Of a stretch of DNA of 64,000 bases, positions 1 through 8,468 are shown in pieces. The stretch is from the NCBI GenBank assembly GCA_937950315.1, contig CALFDU010000026.1:1-64000 (forward strand). The letters run 5' to 3'. The notes below the pieces were generated by a model. It saw nothing but the letters and a program-made list of their open reading frames with translations. It was not told the DNA's origin and did not search any database. Position 1 is the stretch's first letter. Each line of letters starts with the position of its first letter. Origin of the DNA: an uncultured Saprospiraceae bacterium (lineage in GTDB: Bacteria > Bacteroidota > Bacteroidia > Chitinophagales > Saprospiraceae). The position numbers were made by a program, and so were the translations under genes.

Positions 1-728
1 TGACTATAACCCATCTTTTTCAAAGTTTGAACATGCACCTCTACCAATAAGGTCAGTGGAGATAAGCCCAGGGTTTTCGACATACCATCAAGCACTTTAC
101 ACTCAGCACCTTCTACATCGATCTTTATAAAATCTGGCTTCAGACCATGTTTAGAAATGTAATCATCAATGGTAATAGATGGAACCTTCCGCTTTTTGCT
201 GTTGCTCGAAAAGATACTAAGCTTATTGTCTGGCGTTTTATTATCACGAATATATTCTCCGGCATCCGAGTCAGACACAGCCACTACATTCAAATGGGTA
301 TTTGCGAAAGCGTTGAGCTTGATATTTTTCTTAATAAACCTATGACAGTTCTCATCAACTTCAAATGAATGCACCTTACCGTCCTTCAGGATACTCGCCG
401 AAAGACAAGTATAATATCCAATATGGGCCCCAATGTCCAAAAACGTACTGTCACTTTTTAAATGCTGCTCTAGGTAATTGGTTACCGCATTCTCATATTC
501 ATCCTGGTCTTCCTTGTCAAATAAATAGAACCACTTTTTTGAATAACTATCCTTAGTGTCAAATTTAACTTCAGCATCGTTTACCATCAACTTGTACACT
601 GACTTGTTGGCAAATTTTATCTGAACCAAAATATTTTGAAAAAACGAACGAATCTTATAAATGAAAATTCCAAGTCGGTATAATTTATACTTCCGTATGA
701 TGGAATTATAATAAGATTTGATAGCCAT
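1..728 (-). CDS. FkbM family methyltransferase, C-terminus cut by window edge
   Basis: Reading from the ATG at 728 leftward gives an open frame that runs off the window edge. The protein has a basic N-terminal stretch, then the SAM-binding motif FLDIGAHIGYYT, an acidic motif after strand 2 (HSFEVDEN) and the FkbM signature DFIKIDVEGAE followed by LLVEVH. FkbM-family enzymes are SAM-dependent O-methyltransferases that usually methylate sugars or polyketides; in Bacteroidota they often sit in surface-polysaccharide regions. The substrate is not visible here. The 3' end is missing, so its total length and the neighbouring genes to the left are unknown. A 58-residue membrane protein gene lies 49 bases upstream on the same strand and may be co-transcribed. 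Confidence 0.88.
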   Translation of the reverse strand, partial: MAIKSYYNSIIRKYKLYRLGIFIYKIRSFFQNILVQIKFANKSVYKLMVNDAEVKFDTKDSYSKKWFYLFDKEDQDEYENAVTNYLEQHLKSDSTFLDIGAHIGYYTCLSASILKDGKVHSFEVDENCHRFIKKNIKLNAFANTHLNVVAVSDSDAGEYIRDNKTPDNKLSIFSSNSKKRKVPSITIDDYISKHGLKPDFIKIDVEGAECKVLDGMSKTLGLSPLTLLVEVHVQTLKKMGYS

Positions 729-777
729 GGATTGTTGGTTTATATTTTTTCAGATAGTGCAAGTAAATAAAAACACC

Positions 778-954
778 CTACCCTTTTTTGAACTGCTTAA
801 AACAGTAGTCCATAAATGTAAAAATTACTGCCAAGCCTATACTCCAAATGACGGTTCTTTCAACTTCAAATGGGTGCTTGAAGATAAAATCCAAAATGTA
901 TCTGACACCAAAAAACAAAATGGTATAGATAATTATTTGTTTGACGTATTTCAT
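778..954 (-). CDS. 58-residue two-helix membrane protein, function unknown
   Basis: The ATG at 954 opens a 58-codon frame ending in TAG at 778. The translation starts MKYVKQIIIYTILFFGVRYI and contains two hydrophobic segments (about residues 6-22 and 35-50) joined by a short charged loop, with Lys/Arg-rich ends typical of an inner-membrane hairpin. It sits in the same orientation between an esterase gene and the FkbM methyltransferase gene, 49 bases before the latter. I do not recognise a family. The longer frame on the opposite strand at 718-1017 lacks such a pattern and looks like a shadow. Hydrophobic patterning and gene spacing are the only support. Confidence 0.5.
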   Translation of the reverse strand: MKYVKQIIIYTILFFGVRYILDFIFKHPFEVERTVIWSIGLAVIFTFMDYCFKQFKKG

Positions 955-1031
955 ACTTGGTATATTAGAAGTTGTTGTATAAAGTGCACACTTAAATATA
1001 CAACTAATGTTGTCTGAAAAACAATATTAAA

Positions 1032-1856
1032 TTATTCTTCTTTTCTATCAGCAAACATTTTCTCAAAGGCATCATACACCGCCAAGTGCAAGGCATCTCC
1101 ATGATTTTGATTTTCCAAAAACTGAAAATACAACTTGGCTTCTTTGCTCTTTTCTAAAGACAACTTATTGTACAAGGTCCGAGCAACGCGTTCCATCAGA
1201 GGTCCTTCCTTTCCCACTGCAACATAAATAGATTTCCCAACAAAAGATTTATCCAATGTTCGTTTCAATATCAATTCATCATCCCACCAAAGGCTTGGAC
1301 TTACAATGATATAATTTTGAAACAACTCCGGTTGTTCGAAAAGAATTTGGGTTGCCAGCAATCCTCCCAGGGATTGGCCAATGAGTGTTTTTGTCCCATT
1401 GGTGTTGTAATTGGTTTCTATGATTGGTTGTAACTCTTTAGAAATGAATTGTATGAAATCTACAGCACCCCCAGAAGTCGGAAATTCCTCTTGATCGATT
1501 TCCATGGTGGATGGATAAGTAAAATCTTTCTTTCGATCAATGTTACTGATTCCAACAACAATGGTCTCAGGTATAATATTTATCCATGAGAACGAACAGA
1601 ATTGAACATTGCCAACCACATGAATAAAATCTTCATCCAATGACCCATCCAAAAGATAAATGACTGGATAAGTTTGACTCGAGTCAGCATGGTATGAATT
1701 AGGCAAATAAATATTGATCGTTCGATCTTCATTTAGGACCTCCGATGACAGTTCAAAGGATTCCCCGATCGCCAAGACTTTTTTATTTTGGACTTGCGCT
1801 TGACCGTATTGCAAAGCGGAAAAAAGGATGGTCATCAATATTGCTATACTTCTCAT
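1032..1856 (-). CDS. Secreted alpha/beta-hydrolase, esterase D/IroE-like
   Basis: A 274-residue protein with a signal peptide (MRSIAILMTILFSALQYGQA, cleavage near residue 20) and a putative-esterase fold. It shows the strand motif YPVIYLLDG (63-71), the nucleophile elbow GQSLGG with Ser162, and His252 in NHGD as the likely catalytic base. The family includes siderophore (IroE/Fes-like) and feruloyl-type esterases that hydrolyse ester bonds in the periplasm. The length fits the family. The substrate cannot be read from sequence. It is transcribed leftward, 77 bases upstream of the small membrane protein gene, and 83 bases downstream of a second, unrelated-type esterase, so the two may form an esterase pair. 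Confidence 0.8.
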   Translation of the reverse strand: MRSIAILMTILFSALQYGQAQVQNKKVLAIGESFELSSEVLNEDRTINIYLPNSYHADSSQTYPVIYLLDGSLDEDFIHVVGNVQFCSFSWINIIPETIVVGISNIDRKKDFTYPSTMEIDQEEFPTSGGAVDFIQFISKELQPIIETNYNTNGTKTLIGQSLGGLLATQILFEQPELFQNYIIVSPSLWWDDELILKRTLDKSFVGKSIYVAVGKEGPLMERVARTLYNKLSLEKSKEAKLYFQFLENQNHGDALHLAVYDAFEKMFADRKEE

Positions 1857-1939
1857 TGAGTTTTTATTAAAATTTAAAGGAACAGAGGCAGCCTTCTCAA
1901 CCCAATGGGTATACTGTGTTCATCACGTATAAAAGTTAT

Positions 1940-2983
1940 TTATTCCACATTCAAGTTTTGCCTTTCAACTACAAAATCCATCGTTAGTTCATTTAAGTTT
2001 TTTCCGTCCACTTGTGCATTCCAAGCTCCATGACCTGCACCTTCCAAGGGCACAAGTTCATTAAAATTACCCAACAAGTTATAGATGCCTTCAAGCTCAG
2101 TCGCTTCTGAAAAGGGAGTGGAAGGATTAACATCCATCGTACCATGTGCCATGAACAATTCTGGATCATTGCTGTCATATCGATTCACTCCATAGATTGA
2201 TTCGTGAAGTTCGAGTTTTATATTAGCACCCCAGAAATAAATCATGCTCTGGACTTCATAAGATTCATTCAGATTGGTCGTGGAGAGTGTCGGATCATCA
2301 GTAAGAGAGATTTCATCTCTAAAATCTTCCAATTCAGAAATTCCCAAAGCAACGGTACTTATTGCTCCAGCAGATGCCCCACCGACTGTCACAAAATCCT
2401 TGTTTATATTATAGGTGTCCGCATTTGCAACAATCCATCTAAGCGCAGCTTTGGCATCTCTTTGTGCAGCGTAGATTGCGATACCTGTCTGAACATCATC
2501 GGATGACATTGCATTTTGAAGGGAGAATTCTATCCATTCCTGTGGAGCAATTCCTTTATGGAATTCAATTACCTCTTCTGGAGTTTTCCCAGTTATTATT
2601 CCTAACTCTTCCACAGTACGATAATCTATGGACATGAAAACCCATCCTCTTGAGGCATAGTAATTTGCCATATTAATGATTTCAGGTTTTGTTTTGGTAC
2701 CACCCTGAAATCCTCCACCATGAATGAACATACACACAGGTCTGTTCGCATTGTCATTATCTGGGTAATAAACATCTAAAAGTAAAGATAGTGCAGATGA
2801 GGAATTGCTTCCATTGGCGTGAGCAAGCCCCTCTGCATATTCAACATCTTCATCAACAAGTACAGAATAAGATGATTCTGCCTTAACCAAAGGAATGTCA
2901 TTATTAAGCATACCTGGTTCTTCATTATCACAAGCAGTAAATAAAACAATTACCACTATGATTTTAAAAAGCGTTTTATTCAT
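1940..2983 (-). CDS. Alpha/beta-hydrolase lipoprotein, BD-FAE/carboxylesterase type
   Basis: A 347-residue lipoprotein: signal with lipobox LFTAC (Cys18). It carries the HGGGF oxyanion-hole motif (88-92), the nucleophile motif GGASAG (Ser204), a likely acid Asp284 in GTMD and the base His318 in GAGHGAW. This is the HSL/BD-FAE-like branch of the alpha/beta-hydrolases, which act on acyl or aryl esters, often decorations on polysaccharides. It is probably anchored in the outer membrane. The gene runs in the same direction as the following esterase D-like gene. The catalytic triad appears intact. Exact substrate is unknown. Confidence 0.82.
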   Translation of the reverse strand: MNKTLFKIIVVIVLFTACDNEEPGMLNNDIPLVKAESSYSVLVDEDVEYAEGLAHANGSNSSSALSLLLDVYYPDNDNANRPVCMFIHGGGFQGGTKTKPEIINMANYYASRGWVFMSIDYRTVEELGIITGKTPEEVIEFHKGIAPQEWIEFSLQNAMSSDDVQTGIAIYAAQRDAKAALRWIVANADTYNINKDFVTVGGASAGAISTVALGISELEDFRDEISLTDDPTLSTTNLNESYEVQSMIYFWGANIKLELHESIYGVNRYDSNDPELFMAHGTMDVNPSTPFSEATELEGIYNLLGNFNELVPLEGAGHGAWNAQVDGKNLNELTMDFVVERQNLNVE

Positions 2984-3094
2984 GTTACAATTTTCTAGTA
3001 AATTTCTCTCAAATTATTTTTAATTCGGTGAGTTGTCTACAATTGATTGTGCTATTCAATCTTCTCCAATGAAATATTGAATACAAAGTCTTTG

Positions 3095-3592
3095 CTATTT
3101 TTTCTTAACAATTAAAGCGCTCACCAATGCGACGATCATTCCCACAGGGAGCACTTCTAGATATGATACAAATATAGCAAACAGTGGATTTTTATACATT
3201 TCCTTGAAGCTTGTCATTTGTGCAGTTGTCGCCTCAACATCTTCTGTAGCACTATTTCTGATCATAACCTCTGATAAAACATCTAAAAAGTCTGGGGCGA
3301 ACAAATAATAATAAGACAAACCCAACACCACATACACTGTAGATGCCAAGAAACAAATCAGCGCACCAATTTTAAGAGCCTTAGGAAAACCAATCTTATC
3401 ATTAAGATGATTTACTCTGCAATTCTTTATGCCAAAATAAAGTAGAGAAAACAAAATTACCAATGTAGCATATCCAAGCACATCATTGGGTTTGTAATCC
3501 GAATTGGAATACATCATGTTCATATGGATAATTGCATTGGTAGATAATAAAGCACCTATTATCAAACCGAAAACAAGGATGATTTTTTTCAT
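3095..3592 (-). CDS. DUF4199 family membrane protein
   Basis: A 165-residue integral membrane protein with four predicted helices (about 3-21, 40-56, 72-95, 136-160) and a soluble loop at 100-135 holding a short acidic, Thr-rich stretch. The pattern, including the central motif (F)PKALKIGALICFLAS and a long loop before the last helix, matches DUF4199 proteins, which are widespread and uncharacterised in Bacteroidota. The gene stands alone with its own flanking spaces (111 and 54 bases). No function can be assigned. Confidence 0.75.
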   Translation of the reverse strand: MKKIILVFGLIIGALLSTNAIIHMNMMYSNSDYKPNDVLGYATLVILFSLLYFGIKNCRVNHLNDKIGFPKALKIGALICFLASTVYVVLGLSYYYLFAPDFLDVLSEVMIRNSATEDVEATTAQMTSFKEMYKNPLFAIFVSYLEVLPVGMIVALVSALIVKKK

Positions 3593-3646
3593 GAATTAAC
3601 TTTTATATAAAGTGTGTTTGTATTATGTGATATCCTATTCCCCCAC

Positions 3647-4384
3647 TCATTCTAAAAACAATAATTCTTCCAGTGACGATTCGCTTATGTTTTCTGCACA
3701 GTAGTGAAATAAATACATTTTAGTCAAATATATTTCAATTCTTTCGTTTTTGAAATTATCCCAATTAGACTTCACTGTATTGTGGTCATTTCCGAATTGA
3801 TGATTTCTCAATATGGTAGAAAAGGCAGTTTTGAAAGCCTTTAACTTCTCTTTCTCAAAAAGATCGAGATATTTAACCACAACACTTTCTGCTTTTATTT
3901 CTTCGTCAAACGACATTATTTTTTTATTCTTAGTCGGATGATAGGCATATGGTTCTTCATTTTTCCTTGTATATCTTCCAGCATTTATTACATGAAACAT
4001 CTCATGTATTGCATAATACATTGTTAAATATTCTGCTAAAGATGTTTTACACTTTTCGTCAAACTTACACATCGACTTTAAGAAATCTTCAAGGTCTCCA
4101 TCCGTAAATTTAGAACCATCATTATTCTCGGGTAAAATAATTTTAGTTAAAACACTATTTGTACCCACTCCAAAATCAGTTTTTGAAAACTTAATTTCTA
4201 TATTATTAATCACATCTTTTCTTTCATTGCTAGTTACTGATGCAATATTTTGAAAGATATTATTCAATTCCTTCAGCATCAATTCTTCTGATTCACTTTT
4301 AGGAGTTGAATACTTGATAAACAAACATCCTTGAATCATTATTGACATTGACAATAAGAGTAGGAATCTGGTAATAAATTTCAT
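3647..4384 (-). CDS. Lipoprotein with zincin-like HExxH motif
   Basis: A 245-residue protein with a lipoprotein signal (lipobox MIQGC, Cys20). Residues 127-131 read HEMFH, a canonical zinc-protease HExxH helix, followed at 160-166 by DEEIKAE, where a Glu/Asp could be the third zinc ligand of a gluzincin. The segment before the motif (TMYYAIHEMFHVINAGRY) has the amphipathic pattern of such helices. I do not recognise the family, and the C-terminal 60 residues are lysine-rich and helical. A predicted surface or periplasmic metallopeptidase is an inference from the motif only; the protein may instead be an inactive relative. Confidence 0.6.
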   Translation of the reverse strand: MKFITRFLLLLSMSIMIQGCLFIKYSTPKSESEELMLKELNNIFQNIASVTSNERKDVINNIEIKFSKTDFGVGTNSVLTKIILPENNDGSKFTDGDLEDFLKSMCKFDEKCKTSLAEYLTMYYAIHEMFHVINAGRYTRKNEEPYAYHPTKNKKIMSFDEEIKAESVVVKYLDLFEKEKLKAFKTAFSTILRNHQFGNDHNTVKSNWDNFKNERIEIYLTKMYLFHYCAENISESSLEELLFLE

Positions 4385-4491
4385 TGGAAAAGAAGGTTTG
4401 AATGATTGCTTTTATCAAATAAATTAGCTTGATAATACTAATTATTTTTCTCTGTTAAATATACTAAATTGAAGTTAAGTACTGATTGTGA

Positions 4492-5487
4492 TCATTCGTT
4501 AATTCTTCTTGCGATTTCGTAGAAGTATGTTTCTTTTAAGCTTGATTTGTATTCTTCAATTTCAAGAAAATTATCGATTTGATTTTCAATTGTATCGATA
4601 ACTATCCCATGTACTTCTTGACATCCGTTTTCTCCCCAAACATATGATATAGTGGGAATTTCATATATAGCATCGTAATGATAAAGTTTAGAGATTCTTC
4701 TATCTAAAAACTCAAATTCACATCCTTCAAACTTAAATCTTAAATAGTAAGATGACAATCCACCGAAAAAAAGTTCAGTTTCAACAGAGTCATTCGGCTT
4801 CTCAACCAAATAGCTTAATTCAATCGCACGGTTTAATTTTTGTTCAAATTGACCCCTACCATCCACCTTATCTATTAGTTGAACCAAATAATCAAAACCT
4901 AAGCTATCCAAGCGCTTCAACGAATAACTAGTATTTTTCATTAGCATGTGAGAATGAAACTTTAGTAACTCTAAATAATTTTCTCCTGCATGTTTTTGAT
5001 ATTGGATCAATTCCAAATTTGCCCACTCCTCTTTTGATTTGCTTGTTTTATTTTTTGATCTAATTTCCCTCCTTAATCTGCCCGCAAAATATGATGCGTT
5101 TAAAAAATCATTTATCGCAATGCTTTTATTATAAGCCAATTCCAAAGCTATTATTTTACAGTATCTGAATTGGTAATAATTTGTTTTAAGAAAATCTCTA
5201 ATAGATTTGTCATCTCTTTGTGAATACAATTTTCTTTTCAAATCCAAACAGAAACCAATAGCTTCGCTCAATTCATCTAGACTCATTTCATCACTTAGGA
5301 TTTTATAATAAGTGAGCTTTAGCAATAGAGTATCCTCAATGCTATCGTCTTCAAGCATTGATTCAATAATCGGCAAACAGTCTGTTAAGTCTCTATCAAC
5401 TTTAAGATTTTCATTAAAGTTACATTGCCCCAACAAACTAGAAAAGCTGATAATCAAACTTCCAATACAAAGTACAATTTGCTTCAT
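4492..5487 (-). CDS. Secreted hypothetical protein, helical
   Basis: I do not recognise this protein. The frame opens at 5523, but the internal ATG at 5487 gives a proper signal peptide (MKQIVLCIGSLIISFSSLLG), so I use that start; the protein is then 331 residues. The mature part is acidic-basic mixed and mostly helical by pattern, with many Leu-rich amphipathic stretches resembling a solenoid, and three Cys near the N-terminus and one at a late GCQEVHG motif. The gene is flanked by spaces of about 107 and 236 bases, so it is probably monocistronic. Confidence 0.6.
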   Translation of the reverse strand: MKQIVLCIGSLIISFSSLLGQCNFNENLKVDRDLTDCLPIIESMLEDDSIEDTLLLKLTYYKILSDEMSLDELSEAIGFCLDLKRKLYSQRDDKSIRDFLKTNYYQFRYCKIIALELAYNKSIAINDFLNASYFAGRLRREIRSKNKTSKSKEEWANLELIQYQKHAGENYLELLKFHSHMLMKNTSYSLKRLDSLGFDYLVQLIDKVDGRGQFEQKLNRAIELSYLVEKPNDSVETELFFGGLSSYYLRFKFEGCEFEFLDRRISKLYHYDAIYEIPTISYVWGENGCQEVHGIVIDTIENQIDNFLEIEEYKSSLKETYFYEIARRINE

Positions 5488-5723
5488 TGTTTGAATAAAT
5501 AGAATGGATCGGTTTTTTGTCATTTCTAAATAACGTGTAATACTAAACTCAATATCTATAGTGGTTGTTAAATTTATTGAAAAGATATCCTATTGATTAT
5601 TCAAAAAATTAGTCGAATTAGATTATTCACAAGTTATTCGTATCTTATTCGATAAATTGAGGGTAGTCAGAAATATTCATAGTCGTAGCAATCTTGAGCA
5701 AATTAACAATTTGTTATGCCCTC

Positions 5724-6641
5724 TTATTCCTTCACAAATTTCTTCGTTTCCACACGACCTTCCACCCCAACTCTTAAGAAATAAATCCCTGGATGTAAAC
5801 CTTCAATATCTATGCTTTTACTAAATTGACTTGTCCTCAATAATTTACCATCAACACTCCAAATTTCAACTGACTCAATGTGCCTTTGTGATTCAATACT
5901 AATTTCAGTTGATGCTGGATTTGGAAAAATACCAATCATAGATTCAGTATCTACTTCATTTGTTGAGTCCAAAATATTACAGCTCGGATTTGGTGTTTGA
6001 AATGAAAATTGATTTTCATACTCAATTTGACCATTGCTATAGCATTGTAATCCTCCGAAACAACCATCTGCCACATAGATGGTTTGATCTCCCGTAAAGT
6101 TTTGAGACAAACTTCCTATATTTTCGATTATTAAACTTTGCAAATACAGATAAGGAGATATTAATTCCGTATAAAATTTTCTTAAAGAAACATTAGAAAC
6201 ATCTATAATCTCCAATTCCGTAACAACCATTTGATACTCATTTGGACCTTGTGAAATATCAACAACTTGGTTTGTACTAAACTCAGATTTATTGATAGGT
6301 TCGTAGTAGATTACCGTATCGCCCACATTTACATCAAAATCAAAAAGCAAATAGAAAGTACTATCTTCTAAAAAATATACCTTATGGTCATCTTCCCAAA
6401 CAATTAAACTATCCGGAGATTTGATGAAATTTGGATTTACGTCATTGGATGTATAAGCGTAAATGATAGAACAGTCCTTTCCGTCAATTATTTCCTCTTT
6501 TTCAACAATATAATTTATATGATTTCCTTCGCAATTTATTTCATGACCCTCATAGTTCCACTCAGCATTTAATGGCGCAAATTCTTTCTGACCTAATAGC
6601 ATGGCCGGAAATAGAAATAATAGAAGTTGTAATCTTTTCAT
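5724..6641 (-). CDS. Type IX secretion cargo protein (type A sorting domain)
   Basis: A 305-residue secreted protein with signal peptide MKRLQLLLFLFPAMLLG. The last 75 residues form a type A T9SS sorting domain: IGIFPNPAST, SVEIWSVDGKLL, LHPGIYFLRV and a basic C-terminal tail KKFVKE. The N-terminal 220 residues are beta-rich with four Cys and no family I recognise. By the known role of such domains the protein is exported across the outer membrane by the type IX secretion system and anchored or released at the surface. No partner gene adjoins it. Confidence 0.8.
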   Translation of the reverse strand: MKRLQLLLFLFPAMLLGQKEFAPLNAEWNYEGHEINCEGNHINYIVEKEEIIDGKDCSIIYAYTSNDVNPNFIKSPDSLIVWEDDHKVYFLEDSTFYLLFDFDVNVGDTVIYYEPINKSEFSTNQVVDISQGPNEYQMVVTELEIIDVSNVSLRKFYTELISPYLYLQSLIIENIGSLSQNFTGDQTIYVADGCFGGLQCYSNGQIEYENQFSFQTPNPSCNILDSTNEVDTESMIGIFPNPASTEISIESQRHIESVEIWSVDGKLLRTSQFSKSIDIEGLHPGIYFLRVGVEGRVETKKFVKE

Positions 6642-6768
6642 ATGATTTTAATTTAACTGAATCTATCATTACCAGCAATGTTTTGATTGGCTTATATTCT
6701 TCTTGTCGTGGTTGACATAAGTGCATTTATGAGGAAGAATGTCTACTTATTCAAAAAGATATAATTTC

Positions 6769-7185
6769 TTATCTCTGAATCAACTCATCTGGATTTATGG
6801 CAGGAATTATTGAATTTTTAAAGCCCTTAATATCCCTAGTAACAATGTAATCTACCTTTCCAATTTTATTTGCACATTCAATTTGACTTGAATCTTCTAA
6901 GTCTACGATTTCTGATTTCAATGCTAGATTTAATTCCTTCTTTGTTAGGTCTTGAATCTCTAATCTATTTAGAATTGTTTCTATCGCCTTATTTGCTTCT
7001 TTCTGATCTAAATGCTTTTCTAAAATGTAATATGTCGTCAATATTGAATTTGATGATGTATACAATTTCCACTTATTCTGTTTTGCTTCTTTAAAAATTA
7101 GATAAGCACCGTTCGAGAATGGTTTGCGATCAGCTAATAAATCTATCAGAATATTAGTATCAAGAAAAAGTGTAAGCTTACCCAT
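6769..7185 (-). CDS. PIN-domain toxin, VapC type
   Basis: A 138-residue PIN-domain protein. It shows the N-terminal motif LFLDTNILIDLL with Asp9, a central acidic pair LEDSSQ (Asp98), and a C-terminal YIVTRDIKGF with Asp118, the spaced acidic residues that bind Mg2+ in PIN ribonucleases. Length matches VapC-type toxins (about 130-140). Its ATG lies inside the last codons of the antitoxin gene, an 8-base overlap that indicates a two-gene operon. Known relatives cleave tRNA or rRNA; the target here is unknown. Confidence 0.85.
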   Translation of the reverse strand: MGKLTLFLDTNILIDLLADRKPFSNGAYLIFKEAKQNKWKLYTSSNSILTTYYILEKHLDQKEANKAIETILNRLEIQDLTKKELNLALKSEIVDLEDSSQIECANKIGKVDYIVTRDIKGFKNSIIPAINPDELIQR

Positions 7186-7417
7186 GTTTTTTGATTCGCA
7201 ATTTTCTTGACTCTTTTTTTAAATCAAAATCTTTCGGCAATTTTATAATACCACGAATTGAATCAAGTTCCGAATCTCCTAATTCTGGTTCAGTTGATGT
7301 TATCTTTTCAAGATATGATTCTATTATTTGAGACAAACTTTGATTGTTTCCTTTTGCATATCGTTTTGCCTTTTCTATTACTGATTTCTTCAAAGACAAT
7401 GTTAGCTTAGTAGTCAT
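7178..7417 (-). CDS. Antitoxin, DUF6364 family
   Basis: A 79-residue protein from the ATG at 7417 (a TTG at 7462 would extend it by 15 residues but would remove the operator-like site from the promoter region). It reads TTKLTLSLKKSVIEKAKRYA, the characteristic ribbon-helix-helix N-terminus of DUF6364 antitoxins, followed by a charged, disordered C-terminal half ending in RKLRIKKHG that would wrap the toxin. It overlaps the VapC-type gene by 8 bases. RHH antitoxins repress their own promoter. Confidence 0.82.
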   Translation of the reverse strand: MTTKLTLSLKKSVIEKAKRYAKGNNQSLSQIIESYLEKITSTEPELGDSELDSIRGIIKLPKDFDLKKESRKLRIKKHG

Positions 7418-7443
7418 ACGTAATATTTTAATAAATATACGTA
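7417..7443. promoter_or_regulatory. Probable toxin-antitoxin autoregulatory operator
   Basis: Two copies of the palindromic hexamer TACGTA lie at 7417-7422 and 7438-7443, exactly 21 bases apart (two helical turns), with imperfectly mirrored AT-rich flanks between them. The proximal copy touches the antitoxin start codon. Paired palindromic boxes over the start region are the usual binding site of ribbon-helix-helix antitoxins. The role is inferred from position and symmetry. Confidence 0.5.
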
Positions 7444-7513
7444 CTATTTCTTGGATTTGCAATTTACCACCAACAACAAAGAAAAAGCAATAGCACTTAA
7501 TCCACGCTCGCTC

Positions 7514-8440
7514 CTAAAAATAAACCCAATACCCCCTAAACTTCCCCTGCGAATTCACCTCTATCGCAGGTGCTGGCACCTTAATAAAATTCAAAGCCTT
7601 AAACAGGTCTTTCAATAATTTCGAATTGGTAGGAATTTTAGTCCAATCGATATCTGGTGACAATAGAAACTGTCTCGTTCGTTCCGTCTCCGGTATCGGC
7701 ACCCCACCCCAAGAAGCCCGATTCTCAAATTCGCCAAACATCCCATCTGCACTATAACCAAAGGCAATATTCAACCAGGCTGGCACACGATCATTCTTTA
7801 TAAAATTACTCACATTGGTACTCAACCAATAGGAATGGCCATTGTAATCAAAAAACAAACTCTCCAATTGCGTATCTCCCAATTGCCCGTTTGATTGATC
7901 GGCAAACTCCGACCGCTGAAAACTAAACTTATATTGCAAATACTGACGATCAAACAAAACCTCTTGTCCCATCAACAAAAACGAACCAGCCGTATTGGCC
8001 GCCATATCACTCCAAGAAAATCCCCAGTTCTCATAAATCCCATCAAACACTTCAATCGGCGTCTGCATCACGATACCCATCGTGCCACCAAACAACAACG
8101 ACTTCTTCTTACTCACACCAGCACTCCGCAACCACTCGTAACACAGATAACTTTCTACATACGCCCCATACGCATGGCCCATCTTATCCATCTGAAGATA
8201 ACCCTTCCCGTCCCTATATAAATGAAATGGAACCCGCTCGGAATCCTTATACCACACCAAGCCCAAACCAGAAATCAAACCTGAATACAATACTGTTTCA
8301 GTAACAATAGCCCTTGTCAATTTCTTCTTATCAACAGGACTACTTTTAACCTCAAGACTGTCCTGCCCAAAAACCAAATGCACAGACAAGAACAACAATA
8401 AAATTGTAATAGAAAATGTGGAAGCAGTATTCTTTAGCAT
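7514..8440 (-). CDS. DUF2279 (YfiM-like) protein
   Basis: A 308-residue protein with an N-terminal signal or anchor segment (about 8-24), then the DUF2279 core: KMGHAYGAYVESYL, a membrane-embedded region with GGTMGIVMQTPIEVFDG and WGFSWSDMAANTAGS, and a beta-rich C-terminal half. DUF2279 proteins are uncharacterised and often annotated as YfiM-like lipoproteins. The gene follows batA by 28 bases on the same strand and may be the last gene of that operon. No function is known. Confidence 0.75.
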   Translation of the reverse strand: MLKNTASTFSITILLLFLSVHLVFGQDSLEVKSSPVDKKKLTRAIVTETVLYSGLISGLGLVWYKDSERVPFHLYRDGKGYLQMDKMGHAYGAYVESYLCYEWLRSAGVSKKKSLLFGGTMGIVMQTPIEVFDGIYENWGFSWSDMAANTAGSFLLMGQEVLFDRQYLQYKFSFQRSEFADQSNGQLGDTQLESLFFDYNGHSYWLSTNVSNFIKNDRVPAWLNIAFGYSADGMFGEFENRASWGGVPIPETERTRQFLLSPDIDWTKIPTNSKLLKDLFKALNFIKVPAPAIEVNSQGKFRGYWVYF

Positions 8441-8468
8441 ATGAAAATGATTTCTAGCTCCTAAAAAA

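Noticed and set aside
718-1017. 99-codon plus-strand frame
   Set aside because: It overlaps the FkbM start and the small two-helix membrane protein on the other strand and has no coherent pattern.
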